NCBI GenBank assembly: GCA_934447715.1
Contig: CAKSER010000010.1
Location: forward strand, 1 to 44,402
DNA length: 44,402 nucleotides
Reading direction: 5' to 3'
From: an uncultured Eubacteriales bacterium
GTDB lineage: Bacteria > Bacillota > Clostridia > Oscillospirales > CAG-272
In this document: positions 24,486 to 31,541 of the stretch, in pieces
Numbering within the stretch: position 1 is the first letter of the stretch
Layout: each line of letters starts with the position of its first letter
Notes under the pieces: generated by a model
The model's input: only the letters and a program-made list of their open reading frames with translations
Told to the model about the DNA's origin: nothing
The model's database searches: none
Translations under genes and position numbers: made by a program

Positions 24486-24587
24486 AAAAAAACCTTACCG
24501 ATCTTCTACGGCAAGGCGCATAACTAAGGCATCAAAAACGATGTCTTTATATATCCATGTCGTCTTTTCGGTCTCTCTGTACCGAAC
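24486..24587 (-). promoter_or_regulatory. PyrR-responsive attenuator (binding loop and terminator)
   Basis: Minus-strand order: the PyrR anti-antiterminator hairpin at 24564-24587, where TTCGGT and ACCGAA flank ACAGAGAG (CAGAGAG is the known PyrR recognition core), then the terminator CCTTGCCG / CGGTAAGG (24493-24516) followed by TTTTTTT (24486-24492). PyrR with UMP would favour the terminator. Confidence 0.9.
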
Positions 24588-24607
24588 TTAAAGATCACAC
24601 TTTTAGA

Positions 24608-24636
24608 AGTTTATCACACAAAAGCCGATATGTCAA
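24608..24636 (-). promoter_or_regulatory. Promoter of pyrR-uraA
   Basis: Minus strand: TTGACA (24631-24636), 17 bases, TAAACT (24608-24613), about 20 bases upstream of the PyrR binding loop. Confidence 0.85.
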
Positions 24637-24677
24637 CATATTTTTCCCGATTTATATAGAATTTGTTCGCTTTTTGT

Positions 24678-24720
24678 TAAAAAAAGCAGAAAACCGCATG
24701 TTTTTTTGCGGTTTTCTGCT
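24678..24720 (-). terminator. Terminator after the MreB-like gene
   Basis: A 13-bp perfect stem (24685-24697 with 24708-24720), followed on the minus strand by TTTTTTT (24678-24684). It lies about 80 bases after the stop. Confidence 0.92.
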
Positions 24721-24800
24721 GTATTTGATAAATTTTCCTTGTGTAAATTGCAGCCAGACCGGATTGCAGACCGATCAAGGCATAATCCGACTTAAAAGAC

Positions 24801-25775
24801 TCAGAGCGACAGCTTGTCAAGCTCTCTATCATTAAGCATTCTTTCAAGCCCCCGTATAACGCACATATCCGGCTGCTTTGCCGTTGTTACCGGGATGTTG
24901 ATCTGCTCGGCAAGCTCCTTTTCAAGACCGGGGAGCATTGCCCCTCCGCCTGTAAGGATCATCGACGAAAGCTCAAATCTTACATCGTAGAACATGGAAT
25001 AGACCGTGTCGACGATCTCCTCGGTAAGATCCTTTAATACCTTATTAAACACGCTGCCCGGAATGCTCATTTTTCTCGGAACACCTGAATATTTGTGAAT
25101 TCCGATTGTTTCTGCCGTCTTTTCGTCGGTCGAGCCGTCAAGCGCCGCAAGCTCAAGCTTGACCCTTTCGGATTCGGCTTCCGAAATGCGGAGATTGTAT
25201 TTATCGTAAATAAGCCCGGCAATCGCCCTGTCATATGCATTTCCGGCGGTTGTCAGCGTCTTGGAGCAGACAAGCTTTCCATGCGAAAAGATTCCCATGT
25301 CGGTAACCGATGCTCCGATCGAAACAAGCACAATATCCGACGAAATTTTCGCGTTTGCTCCGTATGCCGCGGCAAAAAGGTCATCTACAATATAGACCGA
25401 GTTCACCCCGACAGCGTACGCGCCCTGCGAAAAATAGCTTTCCATCGTCTTGTCGGGAATTCCGGAATAGGATACCGCAAGCTCAACATTCCCCACCTTT
25501 TCGCCGCACAGCCTTTTTATCATATGCTTAATTACATAGTAAACAAAGTGCCTGTCCGGGGTGACGTCTCCGGCAAATGGCCTTACTATCTGCGCGCTTC
25601 CCGGAATCCGTTTTGTAATACTGTCGGCTTTTTTCCCGAAGGCAATAATCTTTCCGTCGGAAATTCCGAGGGCAAATATCGCCGGCTCGCAAAGCACTCT
25701 TCCGCTTCCAAGGAGAACCGCCCTGACATTCTTGCTTCCGATATCAATTCCGATTTTTTTTGCAGCCCTTGCCAT
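24801..25775 (-). CDS. Divergent MreB-like actin-family protein
   Basis: A 324-residue protein with the actin-fold layout: phosphate-1 DIGSKNVRAV (11-20), the segment KIIAFGKKADSITKRIPGSAQIVRP typical of MreB proteins, and adenosine motif TGGGAMLPGLEKELAEQINIPV near the C-terminus. The phosphate-2 motif, DxGGGT in MreB, reads VSIGASVTDMG (151-161): the aspartate and one glycine are missing. It also lacks the amphipathic membrane-binding start. It is therefore likely an MreB paralogue with altered nucleotide use, not the main rod-shape protein. The start at 25775 has GGAGG seven bases upstream; an ATG at 25781 lies too close to it. The gene begins at the recD2 stop. Confidence 0.8.
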   Translation of the reverse strand: MARAAKKIGIDIGSKNVRAVLLGSGRVLCEPAIFALGISDGKIIAFGKKADSITKRIPGSAQIVRPFAGDVTPDRHFVYYVIKHMIKRLCGEKVGNVELAVSYSGIPDKTMESYFSQGAYAVGVNSVYIVDDLFAAAYGANAKISSDIVLVSIGASVTDMGIFSHGKLVCSKTLTTAGNAYDRAIAGLIYDKYNLRISEAESERVKLELAALDGSTDEKTAETIGIHKYSGVPRKMSIPGSVFNKVLKDLTEEIVDTVYSMFYDVRFELSSMILTGGGAMLPGLEKELAEQINIPVTTAKQPDMCVIRGLERMLNDRELDKLSL

Positions 25776-25777
25776 CT

Positions 25778-28039
25778 TCATTCCTCCGCTTCGTTTTCTT
25801 CGTCTGTACCGAGAGTGTCGCTTTGAAGTATAAGCTTAAGTCCCGTATACCTGTTTATCTGCCTGTTGTTGTCCACCATTCCGTAGACGATCTTCGGGTC
25901 GCCGACAAGAATAACCATCTGCTGCGCACGGGTAATTGCCGTATAGAGCAGATTTCTTGTCAAAAGCATCGGCGAATAGTTGTATACCGGCATGATTATC
26001 ACCGGATATTCGCTGCCCTGGCTTTTGTGAATCGTAATCGCATATGCGTGCTCAAGCTCCGAGAGCATGTCAAACTCATACACGGCGATTCTTTCGTCAA
26101 AATTTATACAAACGGTTTCGCTGTCGGTGTCGATGCTTTCGATCCGTCCTATATCGCCGTTGAATATCCCGACGCCCGACTGTCCGTCCTTTTCCCATTC
26201 GATATCGTAGTTGTTCTTTATCTGCATGACCTTGTCTCCCTCGCGGAAAACAACGTCCCTTACCTTTTTTTCCTTTTTGCCCTGCATCTGCGGATTCAGA
26301 TATTTCTGAAGCATCGAGTTAAGGCAATCGGTTCCTGCCGCGCCCTTGTGCGACGGGGTGATTACCTGCAGGCTTGATACAATGCTCTTTCCGTATTTCT
26401 TCGGCAGCCTGTTTACGCAGAGATCAACAACCGTTTTTGATATATCGGCATCGCTCTGCCTCAAAAGGAAAAAGAAGTCCTTGTTTTTGACCGTCAGCTC
26501 CGGATACTCTCCGCTGTTGATCAGATGCGCATTTGTAACGATCAGACTCTCGCTTGCCTGCCTGAAAATCTCGGTAAGCTCGACCGTGTCGAACCTGCCG
26601 CTTTTGATTATATCGCTTAAAACATATCCCGCTCCTACAGACGGGAGCTGATCCGCATCTCCGACCAGAATCAGCCTTGCCCCCGGCTTTACCGCCTTTA
26701 ATAGCGACTTCATCAAAAGAATATCGACCATCGACGACTCGTCAATGATGATGACATCCTCCTCGAGCAGATCCTTTTCGTTCCGCCTAAAGCGCGGCTC
26801 GCTGCCGTCGTCATATTCCATTTCAAGGAGCCTGTGAATCGTTTTTGCCTCGTTTGAGGTTGCCTCCGAGAGCCTTTTTGCAGCTCTTCCGGTGGGGGCG
26901 GCAAGCGCGATCTTCATTCCCATCCGCTTAAAAAGTGTGAGAATTGCACGCACAACCGTTGTTTTTCCGGTTCCGGGACCTCCTGTCAGCACCATAACGC
27001 CGTTTGAGAGCGAATTCATGATCGCTTTTCTCTGGAGCTTTGCATACTGCATGTCAAGCTCGAGCTCCAGCGTTCCGATAAACCTGTCCGCATCCTCGAC
27101 CGAAATTTTGTCGCACAGCTTCTGGAGCATGTCGAGCTTTAAAGCCGTATAATACTCCGCATCGTAGTATTTTTTAAGATAAATGCAGCTTCTTCTGCCG
27201 TATTTGACCAAGACAAGCTCGCCGTTTGCAACAAGCTCGTCCTTTGCGCTTTTAATGTCATTCTCTTCAACGCCGAGCATCTGCGCCGAAGCCGAAACCA
27301 GCTTGTCCTCCGGAACAAATACATGTCCGTTCTGGTTTGCGTTGTACTGAAGAAAATACTTGATTCCGGATTTGATTCTGTCGACACAGTCAAAGCCGAG
27401 ACCGATTGATCTTGCAATCCTGTCAGCGGATTCAAAGCCGATACCGTATATCTCCTCGCAAAGCTTGTAGGGATTCTGCTTGATTATGTCGACAGCGGCT
27501 CCTCCCCACCTTTTGTAAATCTTTACGGCGGTGGACGGACCGAAAAAATCCTTGCAGAAGAGCATTACAGATCTTATCCCGAAGCTTTCCTTGAACGATT
27601 CAGAAATCGCCATTGCCTTTTCAAGGGTAATTCCCGGAATATCGGTAAGCCACTCCGGGTTGTGCTCGATAATGTCAAGTGATTCGGTTCCGTATTTGCC
27701 GACGATCTTGGTTGCGGTTTTCGGTCCTACGCCCTTTACAGCCTTTGACGAAAGATACTTTAAAATGGCAGATTCGGTTGCCGGCATCGCCTTTTCATAT
27801 GCCTCAACGCTGAACTGCCTTCCGTAATTCTGGTGCAGAGACCATTTTCCGATCAGCTTGACAAGCTCCCCGACCCGAAGGAACGGCAGAATTCCGACAG
27901 CGGTAATATAATCGGTATCCGAGACAGAGAGGTCGAACACGGTATAACCGTTTTCGTCATTCTGATAGACGATATGCTCAACCTGTCCTTCAATTTCGAT
28001 AAGCTCGTTTTTCGAGCCGATTCCGGATTGTCTGTCCAT
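25778..28039 (-). CDS. recD2: RecD2-type ATP-dependent DNA helicase
   Basis: From the chosen start the protein has 753 residues. The N-terminal OB-like part (IEGQVEHIVYQNDENGYTVF) and tandem helix-hairpin-helix region (VKGVGPKTATKIV; DIPGITLEKA; GIGFESADRIA) are the RecD2 hallmarks. The helicase core has Walker A GGPGTGKT (353-360), Walker B VIIIDESSMVD and the C-terminal AYAITIHKSQGSEYP. RecD2 is a 5'-3' helicase for repair and fork maintenance in cells without RecBCD. The open frame extends to 28144, but the ATG at 28039 has AGAAAGGA and starts the conserved region. It overlaps the MreB-like frame or abuts it, so both are one operon. Confidence 0.95.
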   Translation of the reverse strand: MDRQSGIGSKNELIEIEGQVEHIVYQNDENGYTVFDLSVSDTDYITAVGILPFLRVGELVKLIGKWSLHQNYGRQFSVEAYEKAMPATESAILKYLSSKAVKGVGPKTATKIVGKYGTESLDIIEHNPEWLTDIPGITLEKAMAISESFKESFGIRSVMLFCKDFFGPSTAVKIYKRWGGAAVDIIKQNPYKLCEEIYGIGFESADRIARSIGLGFDCVDRIKSGIKYFLQYNANQNGHVFVPEDKLVSASAQMLGVEENDIKSAKDELVANGELVLVKYGRRSCIYLKKYYDAEYYTALKLDMLQKLCDKISVEDADRFIGTLELELDMQYAKLQRKAIMNSLSNGVMVLTGGPGTGKTTVVRAILTLFKRMGMKIALAAPTGRAAKRLSEATSNEAKTIHRLLEMEYDDGSEPRFRRNEKDLLEEDVIIIDESSMVDILLMKSLLKAVKPGARLILVGDADQLPSVGAGYVLSDIIKSGRFDTVELTEIFRQASESLIVTNAHLINSGEYPELTVKNKDFFFLLRQSDADISKTVVDLCVNRLPKKYGKSIVSSLQVITPSHKGAAGTDCLNSMLQKYLNPQMQGKKEKKVRDVVFREGDKVMQIKNNYDIEWEKDGQSGVGIFNGDIGRIESIDTDSETVCINFDERIAVYEFDMLSELEHAYAITIHKSQGSEYPVIIMPVYNYSPMLLTRNLLYTAITRAQQMVILVGDPKIVYGMVDNNRQINRYTGLKLILQSDTLGTDEENEAEE

Positions 28040-28206
28040 CTGCTTCCTTTCTCTTTTCGCTTCGGGGTCATTTCTGGTTATTTTCGATCTGTTTTGGGTC
28101 TGCTTCGGGTTTTCCTCCCCGGTTTTCAGCCATGTCAAAACCATTCAAACCCTTTCCGATCTGTTTTCCCGGCTCTTATAAATTCTCTCATTCTTCTGTT
28201 TTATTT

Positions 28207-28302
28207 TCAATGCTTCATATTGTTGAAAATATCCCACAAAAGCCTGTAAAAGCCGTAAACGGCGAACATCGCCATTATAATTTCAAATGCCGCAAAAAGC
28301 AT
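28207..28302 (-). CDS. Possible 31-residue hydrophobic peptide gene
   Basis: An ATG at 28302 is preceded by GGAGGA at five to six bases and opens a 31-codon frame ending in TGA at 28207-28209. The peptide begins MLFAAFEIIMAMFAVYGF and ends in DIFNNMKH: one membrane-length hydrophobic helix with a polar tail. It lies between metK and recD2 on their strand. I do not recognise a family. The start codon sits in one arm of a 12-bp hairpin (28296-28346). Evidence is the ribosome binding site, the hydrophobic composition and the position; conservation was not tested, so it could be chance. Confidence 0.5.
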   Translation of the reverse strand: MLFAAFEIIMAMFAVYGFYRLLWDIFNNMKH

Positions 28303-28346
28303 ACAATCCTCCGCTGAAGCCTTCTTCTGCTGACATTGTATGCTTT
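28296..28346 (-). promoter_or_regulatory. 12-bp hairpin covering the start of the small ORF, or metK terminator
   Basis: AAAGCATACAAT and ATTGTATGCTTT (28335-28346 and 28296-28307) pair perfectly. The 27-base loop contains GGAGGA, and the 3' arm contains the ATG of the 31-codon frame. TTTTT follows the stem on the minus strand, so it can equally be read as the metK terminator. No other terminator is visible after metK. Confidence 0.6.
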
Positions 28347-28423
28347 CCTTGCCGATTTGTTAATCTGTAACTATTAATTTCGTTTCTTCGGACAAATCAA
28401 AAGATAAATCCAAACAGGAGAAA

Positions 28424-29605
28424 TCAAAGACCGAATTTCTTTGCAAGCTCGGGTGCCATATCGAGGTTCTCCCACGGAGCCTTAAGATCCTCTCTGCCCA
28501 TGTGGCCGTATGCGGCAACATCACAGTAGATCGGTCTGCGGAGGTTGAATCTGTCGATCAACGCTGCCGGTCTGAGGTCGATCAGCTCGGTAACTGCCTC
28601 TGCAATCTTCTCCTCGTCGACCTTTGCCGTACCGAAGGTCTCGACAAGAACCGATACCGGCTTTGCAACTCCGATCGCGTATGCGATCTCAAGCTCGCAC
28701 TTTGATGCAAGTCCTGCTGCAACGATGTTCTTTGCTACATATCTTGCAGCATATGCTCCTGTTCTGTCGACCTTTGTCGGGTCCTTTCCGGAAAATGCTC
28801 CGCCGCCGTGTCTGGAATATCCGCCGTATGTATCGACAATAATCTTTCTTCCGGTAAGTCCGGTGTCTCCCATAGGGCCGCCGATAACGAATCTTCCGGT
28901 TGGGTTGACATAAATCTTTGTATTCTCATCCATCATGCTGCTGTCAATGATAGGATTGATTACCTCTCTTACAACGTCCTCTCTGATCTGCTCAAGGCTG
29001 ACCTTTGCATCGTGCTGGGAGGAGATGACGACTGTATCGATTCTTACCGGCTTGTCATCATCATACTCAACCGTGACCTGTGTCTTTCCGTCCGGACGGA
29101 GATACGGAAGCGTGCCGTTCTTTCTTACCTCTGTCAGCTTCTTTGCAAGCGTATGTGCAAGCGAGATCGGCAGCGGCATAAGCTCGGGGGTTTCGTCGCA
29201 GGCAAAGCCGAACATCATTCCCTGGTCTCCTGCACCGGTATCATAGTCGTCGGTAATTGTGCCTTCCTTTGCCTCAAAGGATTTGTCAACTCCGAGAGCA
29301 ATATCCGGAGACTGCTCGTGAATAGAGCTGAGAACAGCACAGGTGTTGCAGTCAAAGCCCTTTGCTCCGTCGTCATAGCCGATCTTGCGTACTGTTTCTC
29401 TTACGACCTTGGGAATATCAACATATGCCTTGGTTGTAATTTCTCCCATAACCGTGATGATTCCGGTTGTGGTGGTTGTCTCGCAGGCAACTCTTGACAT
29501 CGGGTCCTGTCTTAACATTTCATCGAGGATCGCATCCGAAATCTTGTCGCAGATTTTGTCGGGATGCCCCTCGGTAACCGATTCAGATGTAAAAAACTTT
29601 TTCAT
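28424..29605 (-). CDS. metK: S-adenosylmethionine synthetase
   Basis: A 393-residue enzyme from the ATG at 29605, the normal length. Signatures include SESVTEGHPDKICD (7-20) for methionine/ATP binding, GAGDQGMMFG, GPMGDTGLTGRKIIVDTYGG and GGGAFSGKDPTKVDR. It makes S-adenosylmethionine from methionine and ATP. The open frame continues upstream to 29800, but that part runs through the riboswitch and is not coding; AAGGAGAAAAGA sits before the chosen ATG. Its leader holds a SAM-I riboswitch, so the product represses its own synthesis. Confidence 0.97.
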   Translation of the reverse strand: MKKFFTSESVTEGHPDKICDKISDAILDEMLRQDPMSRVACETTTTTGIITVMGEITTKAYVDIPKVVRETVRKIGYDDGAKGFDCNTCAVLSSIHEQSPDIALGVDKSFEAKEGTITDDYDTGAGDQGMMFGFACDETPELMPLPISLAHTLAKKLTEVRKNGTLPYLRPDGKTQVTVEYDDDKPVRIDTVVISSQHDAKVSLEQIREDVVREVINPIIDSSMMDENTKIYVNPTGRFVIGGPMGDTGLTGRKIIVDTYGGYSRHGGGAFSGKDPTKVDRTGAYAARYVAKNIVAAGLASKCELEIAYAIGVAKPVSVLVETFGTAKVDEEKIAEAVTELIDLRPAALIDRFNLRRPIYCDVAAYGHMGREDLKAPWENLDMAPELAKKFGL

Positions 29606-29727
29606 TCTTTTCTCCTTATATATCTGTTGATTTTTTATGCAATAATATCCCAGAAAAGCTTGCCTTGCGCGCTTTTCTGACTGCACATTTCCGCGCTTTG
29701 CGCAAAAACCGATATTGTAATAACAAA

Positions 29728-29775
29728 AGCTCTCACTATAATAACAAAAGCTCCCATTTTTGATAAATGAGAGCT
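29728..29775 (-). terminator. SAM riboswitch expression platform with two possible terminator arms
   Basis: On the minus strand AGCTCTCAT (29767-29775) can pair with ATGGGAGCT (29749-29757, one G-U) or with TGAGAGCT (29728-29735, perfect). Each 3' arm is followed by the same TTTGTTATTA. The 5' arm can also pair with ATGAGAGC of the aptamer's P1 strand, which gives the antiterminator. Confidence 0.8.
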
Positions 29776-29790
29776 TCTTTTTTAAAACAA

Positions 29791-29887
29791 GTGCTCTCAT
29801 CTTTCAGGATTTAGCACCGGACAGAAAGCATTCTTCCGGTTGCCGGGCTTCACAGGGCCAGTCCCTCCGCCGCTCTTGATAAGACAC
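29791..29887 (-). promoter_or_regulatory. SAM-I (S-box) riboswitch aptamer
   Basis: The minus strand shows the S-box core in order: CTTATCAAGAG, GGAGGGACTGGCCC, TGAAGCCCGGCAACC, GGTGCTAAATCC and GAAAGATGAGAG. P1 forms between GTGTCTTATC and GATGAGAGCAC. It lies directly upstream of metK. The 29636-29727 stretch between terminator and metK holds a further 9-bp hairpin (29651-29659 with 29671-29679). Confidence 0.95.
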
Positions 29888-29892
29888 AGGTG

Positions 29893-30035
29893 TATTTTAG
29901 CACAAAAGCGGCGCGAAAGCGCAAATTCCGAAGGAATTTTGCTTTTGTTGCTGCAATATCCGCATCCGTGCAGAGCACGGACAGGCATTTGCCTTAAAAG
30001 CTTGCACAGCAAGCTTTTGCGTGGATATTTTAGCA
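29893..30035. repeat. Three-hairpin element flanked by 10-bp direct repeats, in the metK leader
   Basis: TATTTTAGCA occurs at 29893-29902 and again at 30026-30035. The 123 bases between hold three hairpins: AAATTCC-GAA-GGAATTT, then CCGTGC-AGA-GCACGG (29966-29980), then AAAAGCTTGC-ACA-GCAAGCTTTT. The middle one shares CATCCG-GCAGAGC-CGGACAG with the 128-bp repeat at the left end of the window. On the minus strand each flank reads TGCTAAAATA, an extended -10. Confidence 0.7.
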
Positions 30036-30055
30036 TATATGTATTGTAAGTGCAA
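30027..30055 (-). promoter_or_regulatory. Promoter of metK
   Basis: Minus strand: TTGCAC (30050-30055), 17 bases, TAAAAT (30027-30032) with TGC before it. The repeat element lies between this promoter and the riboswitch. A second extended -10 without a clear -35 is at 29894-29899. Confidence 0.72.
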
Positions 30056-30074
30056 TAGTTTTTTATAAAATTCC

Positions 30075-30563
30075 TTAACTGTTTGCGATAAATCTCAAAA
30101 ATCCGAGATTTACTCCGCTTTTTACAAGCAGCGAAGCAGCCGTCATGATTGCTCCTGCGGTAAGAACCCCCAAAAAGACGGTAAAAATCGACTTTTTAAA
30201 ATCCATTCCGAGCAGTGCGGCAACAAGCGAGCCGGTCCATGCTCCGGTTCCCGGAAGCGGAATTGCGACAAATGCCCAAAGACCGATTTTGCCGTACTTC
30301 TGCACCTTCGGCTTGTTCTTTTCCGCCTTTTTGAAAACCCAGTTTGCGATATCGTCAAAATGAAACTTGTGAATTCCCGACATCCAGTTGAGGATCGCCT
30401 TGATAAACATAAGAATAAACGGCACCGGAACCATGTTTCCGATGACGCAGAGTATGTAGCACTCAAGCCATCCGAGTCCGAGTCCGGTTCCGATCGGAAT
30501 CGCGCCTCTAAGCTCGATAATCGGTACCATCGAAACCAAAAATGTAATTATATATTTCGTCAT
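30075..30563 (-). CDS. Small multidrug-export family membrane protein (COG2426 type)
   Basis: A 162-residue protein with four to five membrane segments. The text IIELRGAIPIGTGLG near the N-terminus and WAFVAIPLPGTGAWTGSLVAALLG later are hallmarks of this family, whose members are annotated as small multidrug exporters although evidence for the function is thin. Its start overlaps the ribU stop by four bases (ATGA), so both are translated from one FMN-controlled message. No terminator is visible after it; the metK promoter begins within about 20 bases. Confidence 0.85.
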   Translation of the reverse strand: MTKYIITFLVSMVPIIELRGAIPIGTGLGLGWLECYILCVIGNMVPVPFILMFIKAILNWMSGIHKFHFDDIANWVFKKAEKNKPKVQKYGKIGLWAFVAIPLPGTGAWTGSLVAALLGMDFKKSIFTVFLGVLTAGAIMTAASLLVKSGVNLGFLRFIANS

Positions 30564-31228
30564 TTGTTCTGCCCTTTCAAGACAGGAGAGATTTTTTTGT
30601 AGATCAAAAACGTAATCAGAACATTTACGGCGCCCTTGATAAATGTAAAAGGAACGTTTATCATCAGCAGAGCCTTAACAAGCGTGTCTGCCTGCGGAAT
30701 TATTGCCTTGTAAAGCGAAATAATCGCCTCCATCGGCATAAATCCCGAATAAAACGGATATGTAATAAAATAATTTACCGGGAAGGATACAATCGCCGCA
30801 AAAACGGCACCGCAAACCGATCCGATAATGGCACCGGAAAGTGTTTTCTTTTTTTTGTAGATGATTCCGGCAGGAAGGACAAGAGATGCTCCGACAAGAA
30901 AATTCGCCAGCTCTCCTACCCCGGAGGTCGCAGTAAACGGAAGGTGTATTACGTTTTTAAGCAGCTCAACAAGCACTCCGCTGACCGGCCCGAACGCAAA
31001 CGCCGTTATGTACGCCGGAAGATCCGAAAAGTCAAATTTTAAAAAGCTCGGGACAAAGGGCACGGAAAACTCAAGGATCATAAGAACCTCGGCAAGTGCC
31101 GACATAATCGCAACCACGGCTATTTTTCTTACAGAAACGCCGTTTTTTCCGATACTGCCCGAATTGTTTGTTATATTTGTGCTGTTTTTATTATTTGTTT
31201 TGTTTGAATTATTTTTAATGTTTTTCAT
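30560..31228 (-). CDS. ribU: Riboflavin ECF transporter S component
   Basis: A 222-residue protein with about six membrane segments after an Asn/Lys/Ser-rich N-terminal tail of some 30 residues. The segment VPSFLKFDFSDLPAYITAFAFGPVSG and the following EL-K-VIHLPFT are typical of RibU. RibU binds riboflavin and docks on the shared EcfAAT energising module, which is not in this window. The upstream FMN riboswitch confirms the substrate. The N-terminal tail is richer in Asn and Thr than the rest of the window. ATG at 31228 with AAAGGA eight bases upstream. Confidence 0.93.
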   Translation of the reverse strand: MKNIKNNSNKTNNKNSTNITNNSGSIGKNGVSVRKIAVVAIMSALAEVLMILEFSVPFVPSFLKFDFSDLPAYITAFAFGPVSGVLVELLKNVIHLPFTATSGVGELANFLVGASLVLPAGIIYKKKKTLSGAIIGSVCGAVFAAIVSFPVNYFITYPFYSGFMPMEAIISLYKAIIPQADTLVKALLMINVPFTFIKGAVNVLITFLIYKKISPVLKGQNK

Positions 31229-31236
31229 ACTGCCAA

Positions 31237-31257
31237 TCCTTTTTTTAAATCAAAGGA
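31237..31257 (-). promoter_or_regulatory. Possible Shine-Dalgarno-sequestering stem of the FMN riboswitch
   Basis: On the minus strand TCCTTT (31252-31257) can pair with the ribU ribosome binding site AAAGGA (31237-31242). No strong terminator lies between aptamer and gene, so control is probably at translation. Confidence 0.5.
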
Positions 31258-31298
31258 CAGCATAGCCTAGTGAAAGGGATGAAAGACCCTGAATTTGA

Positions 31299-31408
31299 TT
31301 CTTTTCCCATCCGGACTATACCGTCGGTACAGGAATTACACCTGTTCGGCGCATTATATGCGTTTGCGGACTGTCACCGCCGGTGCGGACTTACACCGCG
31401 CCCCAAAT
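31299..31408 (-). promoter_or_regulatory. FMN riboswitch (RFN element)
   Basis: The minus strand has the conserved order GGGGCGCGGTG, AAGTCCGCACCGGCGGTGA, CAGTCCGC, a variable arm (AACGCATATAATGCG), CAGGTGTAATTCCTG, CGGTATAGTCCGGATGGGAAAAGA. It is located directly upstream of ribU. Confidence 0.96.
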
Positions 31409-31452
31409 TATCAAATTAATATGTAATTAAATCTTAAATTATTAACCTAAAA

Positions 31453-31482
31453 TCACAGCCCCATAATTATATGGGGCTGTGA
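31453..31482 (-). terminator. Terminator after tuf
   Basis: TCACAGCCCCAT (31453-31464) pairs with ATGGGGCTGTGA (31471-31482), 12 bp, loop AATTAT. A short T run follows on the minus strand. Confidence 0.88.
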
Positions 31483-31541
31483 AATTAAATACTCAGTCGA
31501 ACTTTGCCTTAACTTAGGATTCTGTCCGAATCAAAGCAAAA

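Noticed and set aside
28040..28144. N-terminal extension of RecD2
   Set aside because: The extension is low-complexity, and the ATG at 28039 has the proper ribosome binding site and the conserved start.
29606..29800. N-terminal extension of MetK
   Set aside because: It runs through the SAM riboswitch terminator; the family start MKKFFTSES has its own ribosome binding site at 29605.
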